A stretch of 59,456 nt of DNA, from NCBI GenBank assembly GCA_017465155.1, contig JAFTWV010000008.1:1-59456 (forward strand), in the 5' to 3' direction. Shown here piece by piece: positions 8,638 to 16,588 of the stretch. Within the stretch, counting starts at the first letter, position 1; each line of letters opens with the position of its first letter. Both the position numbers and the translations under genes were made by a program. The notes beneath the pieces are model-generated. The model had not been told where the DNA came from. It ran no database searches and saw nothing but the letters and a program-made list of their open reading frames with translations. Origin of the DNA: Clostridia bacterium (GTDB lineage: Bacteria; Bacillota; Clostridia; Christensenellales; Aristaeellaceae).

Positions 8638-9132
8638 ATGGAACTTTGGGACCTGTACACCATTCACAGGCAGTTCACCGGCGAAACCCATGTCCGCGGC
8701 GAAAAGCTGCCGCCGGATCGTTACCACCTCGTGGTGCACGTGTGGATTCGCAACAGCCGGGGAGAATACCTGATCAGCCAGCGCGCAGCAAGCCGCCCTG
8801 CCTTTCCGCTAAAGTGGGAGTGCGTCGGCGGCTCGGTCACTGCAGGCGAAGACAGCCTTGAAGGCGCACTGCGCGAGGCCAAGGAGGAGGTCGGCGTTGA
8901 ACTCGAGCCGCAGAACGGCTTCCTGCTTTCCTCCACCGTACGTCACCAATATCAGGACATCAAGGACGACTGGCTCTTCTACTATGACGGGGAGATTGAC
9001 CTGCACAACGCCACCACCGATGAGGTCGCACAGAGCAAGTGGATGACCGTCGACGAGATCCGCGCCCTATACGACAGCGGCGAACTGGTGCATACGCTGG
9101 CTTACTTCTTCGACGAGATCGCCGGGAGGTAA
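8638..9132 (+). CDS. Nudix hydrolase
   Basis: 164 residues with a complete Nudix box: G-x5-E-x7-REAKEEVGV within GGSVTAGEDSLEGALREAKEEVGV, which binds the catalytic Mg2+. The upstream strand LVVHVWIRNSRGEYLISQRA and the long acidic C-terminus resemble the YfcD/isopentenyl-diphosphate-isomerase-like branch, but the substrate cannot be told from sequence. The start at 8638 has GCGGAGGAT upstream. The next gene's ribosome site lies inside this gene's 3' end, so the two are translationally coupled. Confidence 0.85.
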   Translation: MELWDLYTIHRQFTGETHVRGEKLPPDRYHLVVHVWIRNSRGEYLISQRAASRPAFPLKWECVGGSVTAGEDSLEGALREAKEEVGVELEPQNGFLLSSTVRHQYQDIKDDWLFYYDGEIDLHNATTDEVAQSKWMTVDEIRALYDSGELVHTLAYFFDEIAGR

Positions 9133-9137
9133 CTGTC

Positions 9138-9431
9138 TTGGATTTTACACACATCACAGCCTGCGGAGAATGCTGTGCGGGCTGCGCTAAAAAAGCTGCT
9201 GGGCTGTGCGGCGGCTGCAACGAAACGCAGGGCCGATGCGAGGAATGGGCACAATCCGGCATCTGCCCCGTCTATTCCTGCACGCGGGCACATGCCGTCC
9301 CCTTCTGCGGCGTATGTCCGGAATTTCCCTGCGGGCATCTGCCAATGATGAAGTGGCGGCCGGACTGTATCCGCGAACTGACGGAGCTCGCCCATGCCTA
9401 TTACAGCTGGCAGACTGATTGCTGCAAGTGA
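9138..9431 (+). CDS. Cys-rich DUF3795-like protein (TTG start)
   Basis: 97 residues with 12 cysteines in paired motifs (CGECCAGC, LCGGC, CEEW, CPVYSCTRA, CGVCPEFPC). This is the typical layout of DUF3795 and similar zinc-ribbon-like proteins of anaerobes; function unknown. No ATG opens the frame. The TTG at 9138 is preceded by GGGAGGTAACTGTC, a good ribosome site overlapping the Nudix stop, so I chose it. Probably cotranscribed with the Nudix gene. Confidence 0.75.
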   Translation: MDFTHITACGECCAGCAKKAAGLCGGCNETQGRCEEWAQSGICPVYSCTRAHAVPFCGVCPEFPCGHLPMMKWRPDCIRELTELAHAYYSWQTDCCK

Positions 9432-9441
9432 ACACATAATA

Positions 9442-9471
9442 GCCGCCGGAGGACGCGTATCCCCCGGCGGC
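9442..9471. terminator. Hairpin between convergent genes
   Basis: GCCGCCGG (9442-9449) pairs with CCGGCGGC (9464-9471). The U-tracts are poor on both strands, so this is a weak bidirectional terminator candidate. Confidence 0.45.
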
Positions 9472-9499
9472 ATCTATTTACCGGCAAAACCGGCATTTA

Positions 9500-10900
9500 T
9501 CAGTATTCCAGCTCCTTCGCACCCTTGAGGAACGCGCAGTAGCACTTGTACTCCTGCCACAGATCGACCTTGCTGATCAGCTCCCACGGCGCATGCATGG
9601 ACAGCACAGGCAGGCCTGCATCGATGACGTTCATGCCATACTTTGCGCAAATGTAGGCGATGGTTCCGCCGCCGCCAACATCGACCTTTCCCAGCTCTGC
9701 AGTCTGCCACGCGATATCCGCTTCGTCACAGATGCGGCGCACCATGGCGACAAACTCGGCATTGCAGTCATTGGAGCCGGACTTGCCGCGGCTGCCGGTG
9801 AACTTGTTGAAGGTCACACCGTTGCCGACAATGGATGCATTGTTCTTCTCGAACACGCCGGCAAAGTTGGGATCGAAGCCCGCAGACACGTCAGAGGACA
9901 GCATGCGGCTGTTCTGAAGCGCGCGGCGCAGGGACAGGGAGCTGTCGCTGCCCTTCAGGTTGGCAACCAGCTCCGCCATGGTGTTCTCGAAGTACATCGC
10001 GCCCATGCCCGTCGCGCCGACAGAACCAATCTCCTCCTTGTCGGTCAGCACGGCGCACAGGGTGTACTCCGGGGTTCCCTCATAATCCAGAACAGCGGCC
10101 ATGGAGGGATACGCACAAACACGGTCATCGTGGCCGTAGCCGGCGATCATGCTGCGGTCAAAGCCCACGTCACGGGACTTTCCGGCAGGAACGGCTTCGA
10201 TTTCGGCGGAGATGAAATCCTCCTCCTCGATGCCGTACTTGTCCTTGAGCAGCTGCAGAACATTGGCCTTCACAGAGGGCTTGTCCTTCTCCTTCACGGG
10301 CTCGGAGCCGATGATGATGTTCAGCTGTTCGCCTTCGACAACCTTCGCAGCTGTCTTGCCCATCTGGTCCGCTGCAAGGTGGATCAGCAGGTCAGAAATG
10401 TAGAACACGGGATCATTCTCGTCCTCACCGATGCTGATGGTCACGGTGGAGCCATCCTTCTTGCAGACCACGCCGTGCAGCGCCAAAGGAGACGCAACCC
10501 ACTGGTACTTCTTGATGCCGCCGTAGTAGTGCGTATCGAGGTAGGCAAAGCCGCCCTCTTCATAGAGCGGATTCTGCTTGACGTCGATACGGGGGCTGTC
10601 GATATGTGCGCCGAGAATGTTCATGCCGCACTCAATGTCCTTCTCGCCAATCACGAAAAGCATGATGCACTTGCCCATCCAGGCGCGGTACACGCGATCG
10701 CCCGCCTTGAGGGTTTTGCCCTCGCGGATCGCGGACATCAGATCAGTAAAGCCCGCTTCCTTCGCCTGACGGACGGACTCCGTCACACACTCGCGCTCAG
10801 TCTTGCCTGCATCCAGATAAGCCTTATACTTCTCCGCAAAGGCTGCAACCTTTGCCTTCTCGCCCTCAGCGAGGGCTTCCCATGCATTCTTGCGATACAT
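9500..10900 (-). CDS. M18 family aminopeptidase
   Basis: 466 residues, cytosolic dinuclear-zinc aminopeptidase of family M18, which removes N-terminal (often acidic) residues from peptides. Visible motifs are GAHIDSPRID (first metal His and Asp), LTDKEEIGSVGATG (catalytic Glu and metal Glu) and the C-terminal LSMHAPWELISKVD with the last metal His. Length fits the family. The start at 10900 has AAGGAG 8 nt upstream. Single-gene transcription unit with its own promoter. Confidence 0.92.
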   Translation of the reverse strand: MYRKNAWEALAEGEKAKVAAFAEKYKAYLDAGKTERECVTESVRQAKEAGFTDLMSAIREGKTLKAGDRVYRAWMGKCIMLFVIGEKDIECGMNILGAHIDSPRIDVKQNPLYEEGGFAYLDTHYYGGIKKYQWVASPLALHGVVCKKDGSTVTISIGEDENDPVFYISDLLIHLAADQMGKTAAKVVEGEQLNIIIGSEPVKEKDKPSVKANVLQLLKDKYGIEEEDFISAEIEAVPAGKSRDVGFDRSMIAGYGHDDRVCAYPSMAAVLDYEGTPEYTLCAVLTDKEEIGSVGATGMGAMYFENTMAELVANLKGSDSSLSLRRALQNSRMLSSDVSAGFDPNFAGVFEKNNASIVGNGVTFNKFTGSRGKSGSNDCNAEFVAMVRRICDEADIAWQTAELGKVDVGGGGTIAYICAKYGMNVIDAGLPVLSMHAPWELISKVDLWQEYKCYCAFLKGAKELEY

Positions 10901-10955
10901 TGCGATATCTCCTTACATATTATTACACATTTCCGCATTCCGCGGCACTTTGATC

Positions 10956-10984
10956 ATTATACCGCCATCGGGACGAAATAGCAA
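10956..10984 (-). promoter_or_regulatory. Promoter of the M18 aminopeptidase
   Basis: TTGCTA (10979-10984), a 17-bp spacer and TATAAT (10956-10961) on the minus strand, immediately after the stop of the upstream GGDEF gene. Confidence 0.65.
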
Positions 10985-10990
10985 GCCCTG

Positions 10991-12154
10991 TCAGGCGTTT
11001 GCCGCGTTCTTGGCGTGATACAGGGCGCGGTCTGCGGCGCCGATGAGTGTGGGGATGTCCTGCTTACCGTCAAATTCGGCCATACCGATGCTCAGCGTCA
11101 GGACGTAGGGCAGCTGATGCGCCTTCGCCAGCGCCTGCAGCTCGCTTTCCAGCAGAGCCGGAATCGCATCTGCCTCCGCCCGCTCCTCCGTCTCGCAGAC
11201 AATGGTGAACTCATCACCGCCATATCGGGCAAGGAAGCAGCTCGGTCTTCCTGCCAGCGCCTGTTTCATCACCTGACCGATCAGACAAAGCGCCCGGTCG
11301 CCCTCCGGATGACCATAGCCATCGTTGATCCGCTTGAATCCATTCGCATCCAGCATGAAAACATACAGCCCGTGATTTTTCGGCAGGTTGCGGATGCGAA
11401 CGCTCAGATGACGGATCAGATGCATCCGATTATTCAGCCCTGTCAGCCCGTCAATGGATATCTGATTCTCAAGAGACAGGATGTACACCAGGATCGCGCC
11501 AATGGTGATGCCCACGCACAGGATCGGCACCGTCGGGAACAGCTCCTGCAGCATCGCGCTGCAAATCAGGGGGATCACGAAGACCGCCAGCATCCGGTAG
11601 GTAGAACGGTTTACGAAATTCCTGCGATTCATGGATCGCCACCAGGTCGTCAGTCCGGTAAATATGGGATAGTTGTATGCCAGCAGCATGAAGGCCCAAT
11701 ACATCGCTCCATGCCGATAGCTGCCGTCCTTGTCAAACCAGAATACACAGCCTGTCCAGATGGAACTGATGCACAGCACAGCCAGCAGCGTGAGCGGAAT
11801 AAAGCCCGTCGCCAGCACCAACGGCCTGCGAATGTAAGATGATTGCTGTACCGTTTCCGAATAGGCAAAACATGCATAGCACAGCACGCCTGTACCAATG
11901 TGATAGCAAGCGCTGACCACTCTGGACCAGATGCCCGGCAACGTAATATGTCCCAGCGTACTCAAGCCCCACAGAAGGTCGAACAGTACCGCAATGTCTG
12001 CACTGACCAGCAGACCGATCAGCGCCCGTTGGGTACTGCGTTTTTCCTCGCGGCGAAGTACACGGAGGATCAGCATCGTCAGCAGCAGCATGCACATCGC
12101 GCTTGCCATGGATATCCGCCATGTGCCCAGCTGTGCTTCCGTCAGCATATGCAT
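10991..12154 (-). CDS. Membrane-bound diguanylate cyclase (GGDEF)
   Basis: 387 residues. The N-terminal half (about 1-220) holds some six or seven hydrophobic segments forming a membrane sensor of unknown ligand. The C-terminal GGDEF domain (about 225-385) should make cyclic di-GMP from two GTP; the active-site loop is intact (RYGGDEF) and preceded by the DGLTGLNNRMHL segment. The product-inhibition I-site, usually RxxD four residues before the R of RYGGDEF, reads RPSC here, so feedback inhibition may be lost. The start at 12154 has GAAAGGGAGCG upstream. Confidence 0.9.
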   Translation of the reverse strand: MHMLTEAQLGTWRISMASAMCMLLLTMLILRVLRREEKRSTQRALIGLLVSADIAVLFDLLWGLSTLGHITLPGIWSRVVSACYHIGTGVLCYACFAYSETVQQSSYIRRPLVLATGFIPLTLLAVLCISSIWTGCVFWFDKDGSYRHGAMYWAFMLLAYNYPIFTGLTTWWRSMNRRNFVNRSTYRMLAVFVIPLICSAMLQELFPTVPILCVGITIGAILVYILSLENQISIDGLTGLNNRMHLIRHLSVRIRNLPKNHGLYVFMLDANGFKRINDGYGHPEGDRALCLIGQVMKQALAGRPSCFLARYGGDEFTIVCETEERAEADAIPALLESELQALAKAHQLPYVLTLSIGMAEFDGKQDIPTLIGAADRALYHAKNAANA

Positions 12155-12189
12155 CGCTCCCTTTCATTTCTTCATGACATTCTTTATCC

Positions 12190-12218
12190 ATGGTATCCTG
12201 TTTTGGTGCTTACGTCAA
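12190..12218 (-). promoter_or_regulatory. Promoter of the diguanylate cyclase
   Basis: TTGACG (12213-12218), a 17-bp spacer and TACCAT (12190-12195) on the minus strand. Confidence 0.5.
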
Positions 12219-12262
12219 GCCCTTGAAGCACTTCTTTTGCAGGATTTACAGCCAGCAAATGC

Positions 12263-12296
12263 AAAAACGCCAGTCTCTCCGCAGACAGACTGGCGT
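12263..12296 (-). terminator. Terminator of uxaC
   Basis: Perfect 10-bp stem ACGCCAGTCT/AGACTGGCGT (12267-12276 with 12287-12296) followed on the minus strand by TTTTTGC, just past the uxaC stop. Confidence 0.8.
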
Positions 12297-12307
12297 ATTT
12301 GACGATT

Positions 12308-13717
12308 TTACTTGGTCGCAAATCCAAAGTACTTGCGGGCATTGTCGCTGCTGATGCCGGTGACGATCTCTCCAAGGATGTCGTAATCCTGCGGGAAGCG
12401 TCCATCCTCAACCCACTCGCCCAGCAGGCGGCACAGGATGCGGCGGAAGTACTCATGACGCGGATAGGACAGGAAGGAACGGCTGTCCGTCAGCATGCCC
12501 ACAAAACCCGCCAGATAGCCGAGGCTCGCCAGAGAGGACAGCTGGTTGGTCATGCCGGTGAAATGATCATTGAACCACCAGGCAGAACCATGCTGAATCT
12601 TGCTGACGGCCTCCGGGCCCTGGAAGCAGCCGCACAGGGTGTCGATAGCCTGATCGTCCGCAGGATTCAGGGAATACAGGATGGTACGGGGCAAGCCGCA
12701 CTTGACCTCCACCGCGCCGAGGTACGCAGCCATCTGATCAACGGGCGCGTAGTTATTGATGGTATCATAGCCGGTATCCGGGCCCAGAATGGCGTACTGG
12801 CGCTGATTGTTGTCGCGGCGGCAGCCGTAGTGCAGCTGCATGGTCCAGTCCAGCTTCTTGTACTGCTCGCCGAAGAACAGCATGCAGGCAGTCTTGTACT
12901 GGGCAACCTCGAGATCCGTCACAGTTTCGCCGGCGGCCTTCTTGGCAAAGATGGCTTCCACGGTTTCGTCGCAGGCAGGCTCATACACCACGTAGTTCAG
13001 GCCATGGTCAGACAGGCGGCAGCGATTGGCATGGAAATAGTCCATGCGCTTGGTCAGGGCTTCCTTCACGTCAGCGAAGGTCTTGATTTCCATTTCAGCC
13101 GCTGCAGCCAGCTTGGCAATGTAATCCATGAACTCGGGCTTTTCGATGTTCACAGCCTTGTCAGGACGCCATGCAGGCAGCACATTGGTCTTGAAGGAAT
13201 CGTCGGCCAGCAGCTTCTGATGATACTCAAGGGTATCGATGGGATCATCGGTGGTGCAGATGGTCTCGACGTTGGACATGGTGATCAGGCCGCGGGAGGT
13301 GTAGCCGGCCTGCTGCAGCTTCTCGTTGCACAGGTTCCAGACCTCGTCAGCAGTCTTGGCGCTCAGCGTGCCGTGATAGCCGAAGAAGCACTGCAGCTCC
13401 AGATGCGTCCAGTGATACAGGGGATTGCCGATGCCCTTGCCGACAACCTCTGCCCACTTGCAGAACTTCTCATAATCAGAAGCGCCGCCGGTGATGTAGT
13501 ACTCATCCACGCCCGCACAGCGCATCAGACGCCACTTGTAGTGATCGCCGCCAAGCCACACCTGCGTGATGTTGTCATAGCGGATGTCGTCCCAGATCTG
13601 CTGGGGGCTGAGGTGGCAGTGATAGTCGATGATGGGGCACTTGGCTGCGTAGTCATGGTACAGCACACGGGCCGTCTCGGTGTTGAGCAGGAAATCCTTG
13701 TCCATGAAAGCCTTCAT
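12308..13717 (-). CDS. uxaC: Uronate isomerase UxaC
   Basis: 469 residues. Converts D-galacturonate to D-tagaturonate (and glucuronate to fructuronate), the first cytosolic step of pectin-sugar breakdown. Hallmarks of this amidohydrolase-fold family are present: PIIDYHCHLSPQQIWDD near the N-terminus, GDHYKWRLMRCAGV, TTDDPID and the C-terminal LTDSRSFLSYPRHEYFRR. Length is normal. The start at 13717 has AAAGGAG 8 nt upstream. It follows the LacI-type gene on the same strand, so the two are probably cotranscribed, opposite to uxaB and uxaA. Confidence 0.95.
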   Translation of the reverse strand: MKAFMDKDFLLNTETARVLYHDYAAKCPIIDYHCHLSPQQIWDDIRYDNITQVWLGGDHYKWRLMRCAGVDEYYITGGASDYEKFCKWAEVVGKGIGNPLYHWTHLELQCFFGYHGTLSAKTADEVWNLCNEKLQQAGYTSRGLITMSNVETICTTDDPIDTLEYHQKLLADDSFKTNVLPAWRPDKAVNIEKPEFMDYIAKLAAAAEMEIKTFADVKEALTKRMDYFHANRCRLSDHGLNYVVYEPACDETVEAIFAKKAAGETVTDLEVAQYKTACMLFFGEQYKKLDWTMQLHYGCRRDNNQRQYAILGPDTGYDTINNYAPVDQMAAYLGAVEVKCGLPRTILYSLNPADDQAIDTLCGCFQGPEAVSKIQHGSAWWFNDHFTGMTNQLSSLASLGYLAGFVGMLTDSRSFLSYPRHEYFRRILCRLLGEWVEDGRFPQDYDILGEIVTGISSDNARKYFGFATK

Positions 13718-13797
13718 TACGAAACTCTCCTTTTGAAAGAATTTGGATAGACATGTATCAATTCCGGAATTCAGATATTCAAATTCCGGATGATGAC

Positions 13798-14805
13798 TTA
13801 CCTGGTGCTTTCTCGCTTGATCAATTCGCCGGTGAACACGGTCTTCTGGGGCATTTCCTTGCCTTCCAGCACGCCGAGCATCGTGGCCACAATGTGCTCG
13901 CAGATGGCCAGCAGCTTGTTGTCCACGCTGGTCAGCTCCGGCTCAGCGCAGTTGCAGAGGCTGGAGTTGTTATAGCCGATGACGCACATTTCCTCCGGCA
14001 CCTTTCGGCCCGCCATGCGGGCATACTTGAGCGCACCGACGGAGAGGATGTCCTCGCTGGTGATCACCGCATCAAAGGCGAGGCCGTCGCGTTCCAGCTG
14101 CAAAAGCGTATCCCGAACCTGATGCACGCTGGACTTGTCCTGCGAGAAGTAGCACAGCAGCTTCTCATCCACATCCATGCCGCGCATCTCATGAGCGTCT
14201 CGGTAGCCTGCCAGCTTCTTGCGGCCGGAGTAATTATTGGAATGATACAGATACAGCACACGTCTGCAGCCGCTGTCCAGCAGCTGCAGCGTCGCATCGG
14301 TCACCGCCCGCTGATCATCGCACAGGACACAGTAGACGTTCTCGCAGGGAAAAGAACCGTTGAGCAGGATCACCGGCACAGCCTTGGCGGCATCCCGGAT
14401 ATAGTCATTGTCTGCGCTGTTGTCCTCGATGAAGGATGAACCCATGAGCACGATGCCGTCCACATGGCGGGACTTGAGCAGCTCCACCCCCTGCCGGCGG
14501 GCAGGCAGCTCCCTTCCCGTGCAGGACAGGAGGCAGTCATAGCCCTTCTGGCGAAAGGAGTGCTCCAGATATGTCAGCGCCTGCGCAAGATAAGGGTCAG
14601 ATGCATCCGGACACAGCAGGCCAATGGTCTTCATCGTATTCAGGCCAAGGCCGCGTGCAAATGCATTGGGCACATATCCCGTCCCCTCGATAACAGCCAT
14701 AACCTTTTTGCGCGTTGTCTCCGACACATGGGGGCTGTTGTTCAGCACGCGGGACACCGTGGCGATGGATACCCCTGCCCGTCTGGAAATGTCATAGATA
14801 TTCAT
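13798..14805 (-). CDS. LacI-family regulator of uronate catabolism
   Basis: 335 residues. The N-terminal LacI helix-turn-helix (MNIYDISRRAGVSIATVSRVLN, hinge about 50-60) is followed by a periplasmic-binding-protein-like effector domain. It sits between uxaC and the divergent uxaB-uxaA-MFS operon, so it most likely senses a uronate intermediate and represses both directions; this is inferred from position. A matching operator-like palindrome lies at 14995-15008. The start at 14805 has GGAGG 12 nt upstream. A CcpA-like global role is less likely given this context. Confidence 0.88.
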   Translation of the reverse strand: MNIYDISRRAGVSIATVSRVLNNSPHVSETTRKKVMAVIEGTGYVPNAFARGLGLNTMKTIGLLCPDASDPYLAQALTYLEHSFRQKGYDCLLSCTGRELPARRQGVELLKSRHVDGIVLMGSSFIEDNSADNDYIRDAAKAVPVILLNGSFPCENVYCVLCDDQRAVTDATLQLLDSGCRRVLYLYHSNNYSGRKKLAGYRDAHEMRGMDVDEKLLCYFSQDKSSVHQVRDTLLQLERDGLAFDAVITSEDILSVGALKYARMAGRKVPEEMCVIGYNNSSLCNCAEPELTSVDNKLLAICEHIVATMLGVLEGKEMPQKTVFTGELIKRESTR

Positions 14806-14855
14806 CGCCGCATCAGCCTCCGGATTGTAAGTATTTTCAGTATCAGATCGGTCTT

Positions 14856-14884
14856 ATTATACACGCTTTTTCTGTGAATTGCAA
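14856..14884 (-). promoter_or_regulatory. Promoter of the lacI-type gene and uxaC
   Basis: TTGCAA (14879-14884), a 17-bp spacer and TATAAT (14856-14861) on the minus strand. Confidence 0.65.
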
Positions 14885-14951
14885 CAGGATTTTCACAGCA
14901 TCCGCGCACCCTGTTAAGGTTATAATTTTCCATATTCTCAGCAGAAAGGCA

Positions 14952-14980
14952 TTGACGGAATGCAAAAAAGGGAGTAAAAT
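14952..14980 (+). promoter_or_regulatory. Promoter of uxaB-uxaA-MFS
   Basis: TTGACG (14952-14957), a 17-bp spacer and TAAAAT (14975-14980), about 70 nt before the uxaB start. Confidence 0.6.
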
Positions 14981-14994
14981 GGTGATGCGTGTGA

Positions 14995-15008
14995 TGTAAT
15001 CGTTTACA
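14995..15008 (+). promoter_or_regulatory. LacI/CcpA-type operator (cre-like)
   Basis: TGTAATCGTTTACA is a near-perfect palindrome around a central CG and fits the cre consensus TGNAANCGNWNNCA. It lies about 15-30 nt past the uxaB -10 box, where a bound repressor would block early elongation. The local LacI-family protein or CcpA could bind it. Confidence 0.7.
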
Positions 15009-15052
15009 CGTTGACAATGCTAATGTAATCAATCATGTGGAGGTATACACCT

Positions 15053-16513
15053 ATGGATCGTCTGACCGCTGCCATGGCTCCCGCTGCCCAGCGCCCCGTA
15101 AAGGTGCTTCAGTTCGGCGAAGGCAACTTCCTGCGCGCCTTCGTGGATTACTTCATCGACATCGCCAACGAAAAGACCGACTTTAATGGCTCCATCGTGC
15201 TGGTGAAGCCCATCACCTTCGGCAGCCTGAACATGTTCCACGAGCAGGATTGCCGCTACACGGTCGTTCTGCGCGGTCTGGTGGACGGCGAAGCTGTTGA
15301 GCAGAGCCGTCTGGTGACCTCCGTGTCCGACGCGGTGGACGCCTATGCCGAGTATGATAAGTACAGCGCCTACGCCAAGTGCGAGACCCTGCGCTATGTC
15401 GTCAGCAACACCACCGAGGCCGGCATCGTTCTCAAGGAAGACGACGATTTCAACGCCTGCCCGCCGGTTTCTTTCCCCGCCAAGCTGTGCAAGTTCCTCT
15501 ACGAGCGCGCCGAGCATTTCAACTATGCCGAGGACAAGGGTCTGGTGATGCTGCCCGTGGAGCTGATTGACGACAACGGCATCATGCTCAAGAAGTGCGT
15601 CAAGGCGCTGGCGAAGATCTGGAATCTGGGCGAAAAGTTCGAGAATTGGCTGGATACCGCCTGCGTGTTCACCTCTACCCTCGTTGACCGCATCGTCACC
15701 GGCTATCCCCGCGACGAAGTGCAGTCCATCTGGGAGAAGCTGGGCTACGAGGACCACACGCTGGTGACTGCTGAGCCTTTCGGCCTGTGGGTCATCGAGT
15801 CCGACAAGGACATCAGCAACGAGCTTCCCCTGCCCCAGTGCGGTCTGCCGGTCATCTATACCGATAACCAAAAGCCCTACAAGCAGCGCAAGGTCCGCAT
15901 CCTCAACGGTGCGCACACCTCCTTCGTGCCCGCTGCCTTCCAGTGCGGCCATGATATCGTGCTGACTGCCATGAACGACGATCTGATCCTGAGCTTCATG
16001 CAGAAGACCCTCTATGATGAGGTGATCCCCACTCTGGCCCTGCCCAAGGAAGACCTGATGGCCTTTGCCGAGGCGGTCACCGGCCGCTTCAAGAACCCCT
16101 TCATCAAGCATGCGCTGCTCTCCATCTGCCTGAACAGCGTCAGCAAGTGGCGCGCCCGCTGCATGCCCTCCCTGCTGGGTTATGTGGAGAAGACCGGCGA
16201 GCTGCCCGCCCGCCTGACCTTCTCCCTGGCGAGCCTGATGAGCCTGTACAAGGGCGGCAAGCTGGTGGACGGCAAGCTGCAGTGCAAGCGCGGCGAAGAG
16301 ACTTACACCCTGCAGGACGACGCTGCCGTGCTGGAGTTCTTCGCCAACGACATGCCTGCGGACGAGCAGGTCAAGGCCTTCCTGTCTAACGAGGCCTTCT
16401 TCGGCCCCGACCTGTGCAAAGTGCCCGGCCTGATCCAGAGCGTGACCGAGTCCCTGAACGCCATCCTCGAGAAGGGCATGCGCGCCGTCATGACCGAGAA
16501 GTTCGGCGCATAA
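15053..16513 (+). CDS. uxaB: Tagaturonate reductase UxaB
   Basis: 486 residues, mannitol-dehydrogenase-superfamily enzyme reducing D-tagaturonate to D-altronate with NADH. The N-terminal nucleotide fold starts at VKVLQFGEGNFLRAFVD. The family signature with catalytic Lys and His appears in KVRILNGAHTSFVPAAF. The start at 15053 has GTGGAGG upstream; two other Met codons nearby lack one. First gene of the uxaB-uxaA-MFS operon. Fructuronate reductase (UxuB) is a relative, but the pairing with UxaA favours UxaB. Confidence 0.93.
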   Translation: MDRLTAAMAPAAQRPVKVLQFGEGNFLRAFVDYFIDIANEKTDFNGSIVLVKPITFGSLNMFHEQDCRYTVVLRGLVDGEAVEQSRLVTSVSDAVDAYAEYDKYSAYAKCETLRYVVSNTTEAGIVLKEDDDFNACPPVSFPAKLCKFLYERAEHFNYAEDKGLVMLPVELIDDNGIMLKKCVKALAKIWNLGEKFENWLDTACVFTSTLVDRIVTGYPRDEVQSIWEKLGYEDHTLVTAEPFGLWVIESDKDISNELPLPQCGLPVIYTDNQKPYKQRKVRILNGAHTSFVPAAFQCGHDIVLTAMNDDLILSFMQKTLYDEVIPTLALPKEDLMAFAEAVTGRFKNPFIKHALLSICLNSVSKWRARCMPSLLGYVEKTGELPARLTFSLASLMSLYKGGKLVDGKLQCKRGEETYTLQDDAAVLEFFANDMPADEQVKAFLSNEAFFGPDLCKVPGLIQSVTESLNAILEKGMRAVMTEKFGA

Positions 16514-16588
16514 GCAACAAATCTGTATCATCGGATTGGAGCCCTCATGCGACTCCAATCCTTTCCCTATGTTAAGGAGGAATTGACA

